Of a stretch of DNA of 64,000 bases, positions 49,134 through 59,019 are shown piece by piece. The stretch's first letter is position 1. Each line of letters starts with the position of its first letter. The notes under the pieces were generated by a model that was not told where the DNA came from, did not search any database, and was given only the letters and a program-made list of their open reading frames with translations. Both the position numbers and the translations under genes were made by a program. The DNA is from Polynucleobacter sp. CS-Odin-A6 (GTDB lineage: Bacteria; Pseudomonadota; Gammaproteobacteria; Burkholderiales; Burkholderiaceae): the NCBI RefSeq assembly GCF_018882095.1, contig NZ_JACVPD010000005.1:37810-101809 (forward strand), written 5' to 3'.

Positions 49134-49997
49134 TTAGCTAAAACGACGCCCACTCAAACTTTCCCATGCCCAAATGACATAGCCAGAAATGGAATACACC
49201 ACAAAGAGGCCGAATAAGGTTAAGGGCGGGTTGGAGGAGATGAGTACAAAAGTGAGGATCATCAGAACCATCACACCAAAGGGGACGCGGTAGCGAACAT
49301 CTAAAGCCTTACCGCTATAGAAACGGGCATTGGAGACCATGGTGAGACCGGCATAAACAGCCAAGAAGAAGGTAATCCAGGGAATGGCGCTATCGCGCAC
49401 AGGTATTTTATTGTCATCAGCCAACCAGATGAAGCCAGCTATTAATGAGCCAGCGGCCGGGCTTGGCAAACCCTGGAAGAATTTCTTATCAACCACAGCC
49501 GTATTGACGTTAAAGCGCGCTAAACGCAAAGCGGCACCTGCGCAGTAAGTAAAGGCGGCTAACCAGCCCCACTTACCTAAATCCTTTAAAGCCCATTCGT
49601 AGGCAACTAAAGCAGGAGCTACGCCAAATGACACCATATCTGCTAAAGAGTCATACTGCTCACCAAAAGCACTTTGGGTATTTGTCATTCGCGCTACACG
49701 ACCATCCATACCATCCAAGACGAGGGATGCAAAGATTGCAATCGCGGCAGTCTCAAACTGGTGATTCATCGCATTCACAATCGCAAAGAAACCACAGAAT
49801 AAAGCTGCCGTAGTGAATGCATTCGGAAGAAGGTAAATACCTTTACTGCGACGACGCGGCTTATCAGCATGCAACTCTTCTACCTCGAAATCTACTCCAT
49901 CACCAAGGTCTTCAGCCCACTGATCTTGAGTCCGATCAGTACGAGCTTTTGGTAGGCGACTACGATCGATACGGCCTCGACGGCGAAAAGTAGGCAA
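49134..49997 (-). CDS. pssA: CDP-diacylglycerol--serine O-phosphatidyltransferase
   Basis: Inner-membrane enzyme that makes phosphatidylserine from CDP-diacylglycerol and serine. In 287 residues the CDP-alcohol phosphotransferase motif is complete: Asp98-Gly99, Ala102-Arg103, Gly112, Asp116, Asp120 (DGRVARMTNTQSAFGEQYDS onward). About eight hydrophobic segments follow. The first about 50 residues are a basic/acidic extension (MPTFRRRGRIDRSRLPKART) ahead of the membrane part. psd lies 28 bp upstream on the same strand, so phosphatidylethanolamine synthesis genes are adjacent. Confidence 0.94.
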   Translation of the reverse strand: MPTFRRRGRIDRSRLPKARTDRTQDQWAEDLGDGVDFEVEELHADKPRRRSKGIYLLPNAFTTAALFCGFFAIVNAMNHQFETAAIAIFASLVLDGMDGRVARMTNTQSAFGEQYDSLADMVSFGVAPALVAYEWALKDLGKWGWLAAFTYCAGAALRLARFNVNTAVVDKKFFQGLPSPAAGSLIAGFIWLADDNKIPVRDSAIPWITFFLAVYAGLTMVSNARFYSGKALDVRYRVPFGVMVLMILTFVLISSNPPLTLFGLFVVYSISGYVIWAWESLSGRRFS

Positions 49998-50024
49998 AGA
50001 ATATTCCCAGTAAAAGTAGTTACA

Positions 50025-50672
50025 TTAACCTAAGCCAGGCACTCGAGCTAATGCAGTATTGGTTGCAAATACTTTATCACCAACGCTGACCAAAGGCTCG
50101 GCTGTTAAAGGCAAATAGACATCTACCCGGGAGCCAAAGCGAATAAATCCGTAGCGCTCACCTGCTTTGAGCCTATCACCTACATGGATATAGCAAAGGA
50201 TTCGGCGAGCAATCAAGCCCGCTACCTGCACAAGGGTCACAATTTGACCATTGGCATCAATCACAACGGCATTACGCTCATTCTCAGTGGAGGCTTTATC
50301 CAGATCAGCATTAACAAACTTGCCCGGGAAATACTGAACCTCTTTTACCAAGCCATTCACTGCACTACGGTTGGAGTGAACGTTAAACACATTCATAAAC
50401 ACGCTAATCTTTAAGGCTTCACGTCCTGCATAGGGATCATTAGCCACCTCCACCACCACAATACGCCCATCGGCTGGAGATAAAACCAAGTCTCGACCTA
50501 TGGCAGCAATCCGCTGTGGATCACGGAAGAACTGCAGAACAAAGATAAAGATGATCCAGAGTGGCCATGACCATGCAATACCACCAAGGTAGTGCACTAG
50601 CAAAGCAACAGCCCCCACCAATGCCAAATACGGCCAACCTTCTTTCGCAATAATGGGGTGTGGATACATCAT
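50025..50672 (-). CDS. psd: Phosphatidylserine decarboxylase proenzyme (short type)
   Basis: Converts phosphatidylserine to phosphatidylethanolamine. At 215 residues it belongs to the short PSD type. Self-cleavage that yields the pyruvoyl group would occur at Gly180-Ser181 ([12 protein letters not shown]), giving a small alpha chain. Conserved LSPADGR and [11 protein letters not shown] lie in the beta chain, and one or two N-terminal helices anchor it. It lies 64 bp after ilvC and 28 bp before pssA, on the same strand. Confidence 0.95.
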   Translation of the reverse strand: MMYPHPIIAKEGWPYLALVGAVALLVHYLGGIAWSWPLWIIFIFVLQFFRDPQRIAAIGRDLVLSPADGRIVVVEVANDPYAGREALKISVFMNVFNVHSNRSAVNGLVKEVQYFPGKFVNADLDKASTENERNAVVIDANGQIVTLVQVAGLIARRILCYIHVGDRLKAGERYGFIRFGSRVDVYLPLTAEPLVSVGDKVFATNTALARVPGLG

Positions 50673-50736
50673 CTTTGTTCTGAGCCTTTAAATGAAAATC
50701 ATCAATTTCTAAATTATTACTTAATGAGCTCTTTGC

Positions 50737-51795
<1,059 letters not shown>

Positions 51796-51804
51796 TTAAA
51801 AAAA

Positions 51805-52296
51805 TTAAACCTTCAGGATGCGTTCGCCGCGCCCAATCCCAGAACCACCCGAGCGGACAGTTTCCAGAATCGATACACGATCAATCGAATCAATAAAGGC
51901 ATCTAATTTGGCACCATCACCAGTTAATTCAATGGTGTAACTCTTGTCAGTCACATCAATGATGCGACCACGGAAAATATCCGTTGTCCGTTTCAGCTCT
52001 TCGCGCTCTTTACCTACCGCGCGCACTTTAATCATCATGAGCTCACGTTCAATATGAGGGCCTTCAGTCAAATCAAATACCTTTACCACTTCAACTAAGC
52101 GATTGAGGTGTTTGGTGATTTGCTCAATGACATCCTCAGAGCCGATCGTAACGATCGTCATACGAGAAAGCGAGGGATCTTCAGTAGGTGCAACACTCAA
52201 GGTTTCAATGTTGTAGCCACGCGCAGAAAACAAGCCTACAACGCGCGATAGTGCTCCTGGTTCGTTCTCTATCAGTACAGAAATAATGTGACGCAT
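51805..52296 (-). CDS. ilvH: Acetolactate synthase small (regulatory) subunit
   Basis: Regulatory subunit of acetohydroxyacid synthase, 163 residues. An N-terminal ACT domain (ISVLIENEPGALSRVVGLFS) that senses valine in this family is followed by the second domain. Its start overlaps the ilvI stop by one base (TGATG). It is read between ilvI and ilvC. Confidence 0.97.
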   Translation of the reverse strand: MRHIISVLIENEPGALSRVVGLFSARGYNIETLSVAPTEDPSLSRMTIVTIGSEDVIEQITKHLNRLVEVVKVFDLTEGPHIERELMMIKVRAVGKEREELKRTTDIFRGRIIDVTDKSYTIELTGDGAKLDAFIDSIDRVSILETVRSGGSGIGRGERILKV

Positions 52297-54083
52297 CAGA
52301 GTTCCTCGCTACCCAAGAGCATTTCAGTAATACCCTTGCCTGCTTGAACCATCGGCCAAACGTTTTCTTCTGGGTCTGTCTGGAAATCCATAAACACAGT
52401 GCGATCTTTTAAGCGGATTGCCTCTTTGAGAGCACCCTCAACATCAGACTTTTTCTCAATACGCATTCCGACGTGACCAAAGGCCTCAGCCAACTTCACA
52501 AAGTCAGGCAAGGAATCCATGTAAGAACTGGAATAACGCTTGTTATAAGTGAGCTCTTGCCATTGACGAACCATACCAAGGTAACGGTTATTCAAAGACA
52601 CAATCTTCACAGGCGTGTTGTATTGCTTACAAGTGGAGAGCTCTTGAATACACATCTGAATCGAGCCTTCACCGGTGATCGCAAACACATCCTGATCGGG
52701 GAACGCCTTCTTGATACCCATAGCGTATGGCAAACCTACACCCATCGTTCCAAGACCGCCTGAGTTAATCCAGCGACGGGGTTTGTCAAACTTATAGAAC
52801 TGTGCAGCCCACATTTGATGCTGGCCAACGTCCGAAGTGATGAAAGCATCGCCACCAGTAAGTTCCCATAGCTTCTGAACTACGTACTGTGGCTTGACGA
52901 TTTGTGAAGCCTCGTCGTACTTTAAGCAATCTTTTTTACGCCATTCGTTAATCTGCTCCCACCATGCCGCTAACTTTGCACCATTTTTACGTGGGCCAGC
53001 AGCTTTCAGTTGAGCAGTCATCTCTTGTAATACTTCTTTGAGATTGCCCACAATCGGTACATCGACCTTTACCCGCTTGGCAATCACGGAGGGATCGATA
53101 TCAATATGGATGATCTTGCGTGGATTAGTGGCAAAGTGCGTAGGATTACCAATCACGCGGTCATCAAAACGCGCACCAATGGCAATCAGCACATCACTGT
53201 GTTGCATCGCCATGTTGGCTTCGTAGGTGCCATGCATTCCGAGCATACCCACAAATTGCGGGCTCGTACCAGGAAAGCCACCAAGTCCCATCAAGGTATT
53301 GGTGACGGGATAGCCTAGCAAATCAGCAAACTCTTTTAACTCTGGTGCAGCATCAGCCAAGATGACGCCACCACCGGTATAAATAAAAGGCCGCTCTGCC
53401 TCTTGCAGTAAAGAGACTGCTTTACGAATTTGTCCGCTATGTCCCTTTACTACAGGGTTATAGGAGCGCATCTCCAATACCTCTGGATAAACAAAAGGGC
53501 CTTTAGCTGCTGAAACATCCTTCGGGATATCAATCAGCACAGGGCCTGGCCTACCTGTCTGCGCAATATGAAAAGCTTTCTTAATCACCAGAGGAAGATC
53601 TTTTACATCCTTAACTAAGAAATTATGCTTGACCACTGGGCGAGTAATACCAACAGTATCTGCCTCTTGAAACGCATCCTCACCAATAGCGTATGTCGGC
53701 ACATTACCGCTGATGATCACCATCGGAATGGAATCGGTATAGGCAGTTGCAATTCCCGTAACTGCATTGGTGACGCCAGGGCCAGAAGTGACTAAAGCAA
53801 CACCAACCTTACCGGTTGCCCGTGCATAACCATCGGCCGCATGGACTGCTGCTTGCTCATGACGCACTAGAATGTGCTCGAATTTGTCCTGCTTAAAAAT
53901 TTCATCGTAGATAAAGAGAACGGATCCACCGGGGTAACCCCACACGAACTCAACACCCTCTTTGTGCAATGCTTTCACCAGCATCTCGGCACCAATCATT
54001 TCTGGTGGCGTAACTACGGAATTTGGATTTGTTGTGTCTTGATTAGCTTTAGGAGCTAAAAATTCTGCGCTGCTTGTATTCAT
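52296..54083 (-). CDS. ilvI: Acetolactate synthase large (catalytic) subunit
   Basis: Thiamine diphosphate enzyme that makes acetolactate or acetohydroxybutyrate, the first common step of valine, isoleucine and leucine synthesis. The 595 residues have the catalytic Glu (RHEQAAVHAADGYARATGKV), the FAD region, and the ThDP fold GEGSIQMCIQELSTC with its Mg-binding residues. The name ilvI is by operon (ilvI-ilvH); ilvB is equally used. A short N-terminal extension precedes the conserved start of the ThDP domain. The operon continues with ilvH, ilvC, psd, pssA and the attenuated leuA. Confidence 0.96.
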   Translation of the reverse strand: MNTSSAEFLAPKANQDTTNPNSVVTPPEMIGAEMLVKALHKEGVEFVWGYPGGSVLFIYDEIFKQDKFEHILVRHEQAAVHAADGYARATGKVGVALVTSGPGVTNAVTGIATAYTDSIPMVIISGNVPTYAIGEDAFQEADTVGITRPVVKHNFLVKDVKDLPLVIKKAFHIAQTGRPGPVLIDIPKDVSAAKGPFVYPEVLEMRSYNPVVKGHSGQIRKAVSLLQEAERPFIYTGGGVILADAAPELKEFADLLGYPVTNTLMGLGGFPGTSPQFVGMLGMHGTYEANMAMQHSDVLIAIGARFDDRVIGNPTHFATNPRKIIHIDIDPSVIAKRVKVDVPIVGNLKEVLQEMTAQLKAAGPRKNGAKLAAWWEQINEWRKKDCLKYDEASQIVKPQYVVQKLWELTGGDAFITSDVGQHQMWAAQFYKFDKPRRWINSGGLGTMGVGLPYAMGIKKAFPDQDVFAITGEGSIQMCIQELSTCKQYNTPVKIVSLNNRYLGMVRQWQELTYNKRYSSSYMDSLPDFVKLAEAFGHVGMRIEKKSDVEGALKEAIRLKDRTVFMDFQTDPEENVWPMVQAGKGITEMLLGSEEL

Positions 54084-54219
54084 TTTCTTTCGTCCTTTGC
54101 AATTTTCGGCAAAAAATTGTTTGGTCTGTTCTGTCTCCTGCTTATGGCCTGAGTTCGAACGGCGCTGCTACCGGAAAAAACCACTTCTTGAATGAGATTT
54201 TAGGTAGTAAGCCCTATAT

Positions 54220-54247
54220 TCTATAGCAATCCCCTAAAATCAACCAA
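54220..54247 (-). promoter_or_regulatory. Candidate promoter for the ilvIHC-psd-pssA operon
   Basis: On the minus strand TTGGTT (54247-54242) and TATAGA (54225-54220) are separated by 16 bp, about 140 bp upstream of the ilvI ATG. The leader holds no branched-chain-rich leader peptide that I can see. The element lies within 60 bp of the divergent sigma factor gene, so the two genes share this control region. Confidence 0.45.
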
Positions 54248-54276
54248 TTCCATCTGATTCAGGTCTAATCTACTGA

Positions 54277-54846
54277 ATGGCTTCACCCCAAGAACTTTCT
54301 GATTTCCTAACCAGTGTTGAGAAGCGCGCTTTTAAACAAGCGGTCTATGCTGTTCGGGATGACGATGCTGCCCTAGACATCGTTCAAGATGCCATGATTA
54401 AGCTATCTGAAAAGTATGGTGATCGGCCGGCTCAAGAGCTGCCCTTGGTTTTTACTAGAATTCTGCAAAATCGCATTCATGACTGGTTTAGGCGTCAAAA
54501 GGTCAGAAATACTTGGGTGTCGCTCTTTTCTAATATGGGAAAGAAATCAGATGAAGGCGACGATTTTGACCCTCTGGAGTCCCTTTCTGCGCCTGATGAC
54601 AGCGAAATTCACCAAGATGGGGCGTTTAAACTAGAAAGAAGTCAGCTTTTACAGGCTTTGGAGTCAGAAATATCAAAATTGCCTGCCCGTCAACGAGAAG
54701 CCTTCCTGATGCGTTATTGGGATGAGCTGAGTATTACTGAAACTGCCCTAGCCATGCGTTGTAGCGAAGGAAGCGTCAAAACCCACTGTTCAAGGGCCAC
54801 CCAGGCTCTAGCTAAAGCATTGAAATTAAAAGGAATTACGCTGTGA
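54277..54846 (+). CDS. ECF-type RNA polymerase sigma factor
   Basis: Alternative sigma factor of 189 residues. Region 2 (VRDDDAALDIVQDAMIKLSE, then FTRILQNRIHDWFRRQKVRN) and region 4 (LPARQREAFLMRYWDELSIT, followed by GSVKTHCSRATQALAKAL) are both present, with an acidic linker between them; there is no region 1.1 or 3. The GTG start of the next gene overlaps its TGA stop (GTGA), so the downstream membrane protein may be its anti-sigma factor. It is divergent from ilvI. Its target promoters are unknown. Confidence 0.9.
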   Translation: MASPQELSDFLTSVEKRAFKQAVYAVRDDDAALDIVQDAMIKLSEKYGDRPAQELPLVFTRILQNRIHDWFRRQKVRNTWVSLFSNMGKKSDEGDDFDPLESLSAPDDSEIHQDGAFKLERSQLLQALESEISKLPARQREAFLMRYWDELSITETALAMRCSEGSVKTHCSRATQALAKALKLKGITL

Positions 54847-55310
54847 ACCGCAAGAATGAAGAACTCTTAAACCCAACAGAAGCCGATCAATTTGGTCGGG
54901 CTACTGCCGCTCTACTCCGCGACGGATCTCAATCCCTGTCAGCCGTAGTAAAAGACCGTCTCTATTCAGCCCGCTTGAAGGCACTTTCGGTTCAGAAACC
55001 GGAGAAAATTGCCGTTTATCAGCCTGTTTTGGCCTTTTCCGCCGGAAACCGGTCCTTCGGCTCCCGCTCTTTTTGGGATAACCTTGGTTGGGTTGCCCCC
55101 TTGGTTGTTCTGGTGTTTGGCCTAATTGGCATTGCCCAATGGCAACAAGACTCCCGTATTAACGACATTGCTGAATTAGATGTGGCCCTCTTGACTGATG
55201 AGGTCCCTCCAGATGCTTACGCTGACAGCGGCTTCATGGGATTCCTAAAAAATGGCGCCCTTTCTGATTCAAATCAAGATAGCTCCGATACCGCTAAGCT
55301 ACCTTCCTAA
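54843..55310 (+). CDS. DUF3619-like single-pass membrane protein, candidate anti-sigma factor
   Basis: A 155-residue protein with a soluble N-terminus (ADQFGRATAALLRDGSQSLS), one transmembrane helix (WVAPLVVLVFGLIGIAQWQQ) and a periplasmic acidic part (LDVALLTDEVPPDAYADSGF). The N-terminal position just after an ECF sigma gene, with a 4-bp overlap (GTG start), and the one-helix layout suggest an anti-sigma factor, but no ZAS-type zinc motif is visible. The DUF3619 name is from memory of the family. Neighbours are a secreted DUF3106 protein and an RDD protein. Confidence 0.7.
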   Translation: MNRKNEELLNPTEADQFGRATAALLRDGSQSLSAVVKDRLYSARLKALSVQKPEKIAVYQPVLAFSAGNRSFGSRSFWDNLGWVAPLVVLVFGLIGIAQWQQDSRINDIAELDVALLTDEVPPDAYADSGFMGFLKNGALSDSNQDSSDTAKLPS

Positions 55311-55335
55311 AGTTCATGTTTAGCCTCATTAGCGC

Positions 55336-55968
55336 ATGCTGAAAAAATTACGCTCTTTGGGAAGTCCGCTCGCCATTAGCGCGATGTTGATGCTGGGTGC
55401 ATTTGGATTCATCTTGAGCCCTAATGCAAACGCCCAAACCGCTGCGGGCGGTCATGGAAAATCTACCGGCATTCCCGAGAAAAGGCCAGATGGAACCTGG
55501 GAAGGCCTTAAGCCTGAGCAGCAAAAAACCCTAGCGCCACTAGAAAGCGACTGGGACTATATGCTCCCCGATAGCCGCAAAAAATGGATGCAAGTAGCTA
55601 ACCTATATCCGAAAATGAGCGAAGCAGATCAGCAACGCCTGCAGTCCCGCATGGCTGGCTGGTCCAACCTCTCCCAAAAAGATCGTCGCCTTGCCCGAGA
55701 AAATTACTTAAGCAGCCTCAAGTTTCCTGCAGAGAAAAAGGCAGAGGCTTGGAGTGCATATCAAAAACTGAGCGATGAGCAAAAGAAAAAATTAGCGCAG
55801 ACAGAGATCAATAAGAAAAAACCAACTGCAGTTAATGCACCTACATTACAGCAGCGTCCAGTCACACAAAAGCCAAGCTTAGCCCCAACAATACCGGTAA
55901 ATAATGCGTCTAACCCAGAAACTCCAGCACTGAGCACTAACTCCGATGCTAGCTCGAGCAACCCCTAA
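55336..55968 (+). CDS. DUF3106-like secreted protein
   Basis: A 210-residue secreted protein of unknown function. A signal peptide (LAISAMLMLGAFGFILSPNANA) ends at NANAQ. The core is a run of charged helical repeats around conserved tryptophans (WEGLKPEQQKTLAPLESDWD, MAGWSNLSQKDRRLARENYL, AWSAYQKLSDEQKKKLAQTE), typical of DUF3106. The C-terminal about 50 residues are low-complexity Pro/Ser/Asn. It follows the DUF3619-like gene by 25 bp and precedes the RDD gene by 3 bp. It may be a periplasmic sensor or buffer for the sigma factor; that is inference. Confidence 0.75.
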   Translation: MLKKLRSLGSPLAISAMLMLGAFGFILSPNANAQTAAGGHGKSTGIPEKRPDGTWEGLKPEQQKTLAPLESDWDYMLPDSRKKWMQVANLYPKMSEADQQRLQSRMAGWSNLSQKDRRLARENYLSSLKFPAEKKAEAWSAYQKLSDEQKKKLAQTEINKKKPTAVNAPTLQQRPVTQKPSLAPTIPVNNASNPETPALSTNSDASSSNP

Positions 55969-55971
55969 GTC

Positions 55972-56511
55972 GTGATCACTCCCGCTGAATTAAACGTCCT
56001 ACCCGCTCCGCAATTTTGGCGACGGGTCTCTTGCACCCTGTATGAGCAATTGGTTTTATTGGGCGTAGTTGCTTTGACATTCTTATTACCTAATCTAGGC
56101 CTTGGTATTGTGTTTGGCAGTTCTTTGCCAAGCTGGCTCACCTTTCTCTACCTCTACGTAATCTTGGGTATTTATTTTGTTTGGTACTGGACCAAGTCAG
56201 GACAAACCTTAGCCATGCAAACTTGGCGAGTGAAGATCATTGGCCCAGGAGGTCATAATTTAACTCGACATCAAGCGATTTGGCGTTATGTTTATGGGTC
56301 TTTATGGCTTGTGCCATGCGTCATCCTGCAGTGGATTTTTGACTTTGAGAAATGGCAAATTATTGAAATGCTATTTGCTGTCGCTTTATTTCTGTGGCCT
56401 CTGAGCATTTACTTGGATCGCGTAAGCCCTCTGCTTCGCCAAAGTCTGCCAGATCGGTTTGGCGGAACACGTCAGGTGGAGTTGCCTAAGAATCTAGTAA
56501 CAATCTCTTAG
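55972..56511 (+). CDS. RDD family membrane protein
   Basis: Small integral membrane protein of 179 residues with a GTG start. The RDD signature is in the first segment (FWRRVSCTLYEQLVLLGVVA) and in the loop SGQTLAMQTWRVKIIGPGG, and about three to four helices are visible. The family's function is poorly known. It is the last gene of the sigma factor operon, 3 bp after the DUF3106-like gene, and convergent with the FtsX-like permease gene 25 bp away. Confidence 0.8.
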   Translation: MITPAELNVLPAPQFWRRVSCTLYEQLVLLGVVALTFLLPNLGLGIVFGSSLPSWLTFLYLYVILGIYFVWYWTKSGQTLAMQTWRVKIIGPGGHNLTRHQAIWRYVYGSLWLVPCVILQWIFDFEKWQIIEMLFAVALFLWPLSIYLDRVSPLLRQSLPDRFGGTRQVELPKNLVTIS

Positions 56512-56536
56512 GCCTGAAATCCGAATTACAAGGTTT

Positions 56537-59014
56537 TCAGATCTCGCGCAGGCATTCCATTGCGGTAGCGGTTTGAATTTTTCTCTGAAAGCGATAACCC
56601 GCTAAAAGGCAAGCAGCCACCCCAAAGCAGATGCCCATTGCCAAAGACTGGGTAAAGGCCTGGAACTCAATTTCTAACACAAAGCGTCCCAATGCCCAGG
56701 CAGCAATTCCTGCTGTGAGACCTGCCAAGGTGCCCGCAAGCATGCCAATGACCAAGAGTTCAGCAAGCGCAATTCTTCCCAGTAAAAAACGCGATGCGCC
56801 CACTGCCTTTAGTAATGCAGCACTTCTAAAGCGCTCATCTTGGGTTGCAGCAATAGCAGCAAGCAAGACCAGTACAGCAGCAGCAATCGTAAAGGCAAAA
56901 AGCAAGCCCAAAACAGAAGACAAGCGATCCAGAACATCTTGGATTTGGCGCAGTGAAGTCCCAACATCAACAATGGTTAAGTTAGGGTAGTTTTGTGCCA
57001 GCTGATAATCAAGGCTCTCAGTCTCAGTGCTCTGATAGTAAGAGGTGATCCATGATTGAGGCATCTCTGCGAGCATAGCGGGCGGCATAATCACAAAGAA
57101 GTTCACCTTCATCGAACTCCAATCTAACTTACGCAAAGAAGTAATGGGTGCGGTAACTCTTTCTCCGGCAAGTTCAAAAGTCATTTGATCGCCCAACTTC
57201 AGCTTAAGGGTCTTAGCAATACCAACTTCTAATGACACTTGTGGCGCGCCTCCCTCGATCCATTTGCCTGCAGAAATACGATTGCCCTCAGGTAACTGTT
57301 CAGCATATGAAAGATTGAACTCTCGGTCAACTAGTCGACGGGCATTCTCATCCGCATAATCGTTCGGCCCGATCAATTTACCGTTGATCTCGATCAAACG
57401 TGCGCGGATCATTGGACTAAAGCTTGGATTTTGGATGCCTGCCTGTGCGAGAGATTGAGTGATATCTCGCTTTTGATCTTCTTGAACATTAATCATGAAG
57501 CGATTAGGTGCATCCACGGGAATATTTCCCTGCCATGTACTTAATAAATCCTGCCGAAGCAGCAGAATGAGTAGCAATGCCATCAGCGCAATACCTAAGG
57601 CAGTGATTTGCATAACTGCAAATCCTGCCCGACGTGCTTGAGCCGTCAATGCAAAACGTAAAGCAAAACTATTAGCACTCCATTTGGCAAAGAGCAGATT
57701 CAGTCCGCGTAATGCGAACCAAGAAACAAGTGCAAAGAGAAAAACAGCTAAGCCAAAACTTAGTCCAACCCAAGCAGCTAACTTCCAGTCTCTAGCTGCG
57801 ATTGCAATCAAAGTAAGACAGGTAATCAGCCCAAACAGTGCAACCCAAACTACCTTTATGTTGACAGTTCCCAACTCTTTACGAATCAGTCTTACCGGGG
57901 AAATCGTTACTAAACTCATTAGCGGTGGCCCAGCAAAACCCACCAATAAGAATGAGGAAAACAAAATACTCCAAGCGACAGGCCAAATCGAAACAGAGGG
58001 TAAATTAGCCATCACTAAATTCCCCAAGATACGCATGAGGACCTCTTGCACGCCGAATCCAATCACTGCACCAATGACAGCGGCCAACAGGCTCAGACTA
58101 GTCAATATTTTAATTTGATTAAGCAAAATAGCCTGCTGGGTAGCGCCAAGACATTTCATCACCGCACACACATCTGCTTGTCTAAGAACATAACGTCGTG
58201 CCGATAAGGCAATCGCTACGGCAGCCACCATCGCTGTGAGTAAAGCCACCAAGGATAAAAAGCGCTCTGCCCGCTCTAGCGTTTTCCGCATCACCGGCTG
58301 CGCATTTTCTAGAGTCTCGATCCGTAAGCCGCGTAAACCCTCAGAGTCGATCCATTGCGTGGCCCATTTTTCATAAGCGGAGATAGCTTGATCATCCCCT
58401 GACAGCAAGAGACGATAAGTAACACGGCTACCTAGGCCAATCAGTCCGGTAGAAGGCAAGTCATCTAGCGACATCATGATGCGCGGGGCAAAGTTCATAA
58501 ATCCAGCCCCACGATCTAGTTCACGCTCCAAGACGCCGCCAATGAAAAATGATTTATCACCCAAGGTAATCTGATCGCCTACTTTGGCACGCAGTGCATT
58601 GATCATTGCAGGATCTAGCCATACGGATCCGCTTGGTGGAGTAAGGCTTGGCAAAGCAGATGAAACCTGAAGCGCTCCTCGCAGGGGATAGGTATCACTT
58701 ACCGCCTTGAGCGAGGCCAGCTTGCTTTGCGAACCTGCTGTTGCCATACTTGGGAAGACAATCGTTTGAGCGATATTCAGCTGCCGCTCTTTAGCTTCCT
58801 GAATAAACCGTTCAGGCAATGGCCGATCTGCTACTAACAGAAGATCTGCAGCTAGTAGTTGGCGGGCATCCAACTGAAAGGCCCGCTGCATCCGGTCAGC
58901 CAAGAAGCTAACGCTAGATAAGGCTGCTACCGAGAGAGTTAGCGCCACCAAAAGTGCTACTAACTCGCTCGATCGAAAATCTCGCCTAATGCTCTGAAGA
59001 AAATGGGTTTGCAC
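56537..59014 (-). CDS. FtsX-like ABC transporter permease (YbbP type)
   Basis: Inner-membrane protein of 825 residues with the MacB/FtsX layout: an N-terminal helix (LVALLVALTLSVAALSSVSF), a large periplasmic domain, three helices, a second large domain and three C-terminal helices. The segment SARRYVLRQADVCAVMKCLG and the C-terminal ALLKAVGASRFLLGRIALAE are the usual FtsX-type cytoplasmic coupling helices. Family members work with a LolD-like ATPase; none is adjacent (the MCE ATPase gene is of a different family). It follows the SDR gene by 5 bp. Confidence 0.85.
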   Translation of the reverse strand: MQTHFLQSIRRDFRSSELVALLVALTLSVAALSSVSFLADRMQRAFQLDARQLLAADLLLVADRPLPERFIQEAKERQLNIAQTIVFPSMATAGSQSKLASLKAVSDTYPLRGALQVSSALPSLTPPSGSVWLDPAMINALRAKVGDQITLGDKSFFIGGVLERELDRGAGFMNFAPRIMMSLDDLPSTGLIGLGSRVTYRLLLSGDDQAISAYEKWATQWIDSEGLRGLRIETLENAQPVMRKTLERAERFLSLVALLTAMVAAVAIALSARRYVLRQADVCAVMKCLGATQQAILLNQIKILTSLSLLAAVIGAVIGFGVQEVLMRILGNLVMANLPSVSIWPVAWSILFSSFLLVGFAGPPLMSLVTISPVRLIRKELGTVNIKVVWVALFGLITCLTLIAIAARDWKLAAWVGLSFGLAVFLFALVSWFALRGLNLLFAKWSANSFALRFALTAQARRAGFAVMQITALGIALMALLLILLLRQDLLSTWQGNIPVDAPNRFMINVQEDQKRDITQSLAQAGIQNPSFSPMIRARLIEINGKLIGPNDYADENARRLVDREFNLSYAEQLPEGNRISAGKWIEGGAPQVSLEVGIAKTLKLKLGDQMTFELAGERVTAPITSLRKLDWSSMKVNFFVIMPPAMLAEMPQSWITSYYQSTETESLDYQLAQNYPNLTIVDVGTSLRQIQDVLDRLSSVLGLLFAFTIAAAVLVLLAAIAATQDERFRSAALLKAVGASRFLLGRIALAELLVIGMLAGTLAGLTAGIAAWALGRFVLEIEFQAFTQSLAMGICFGVAACLLAGYRFQRKIQTATAMECLREI

Positions 59015-59019
59015 TACGA

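Noticed and set aside
54084..54276. Possible branched-chain leader peptide before ilvI, like the one before leuA.
   Set aside because: No open frame rich in Ile, Val or Leu codons and no GC-rich terminator are seen in this leader.
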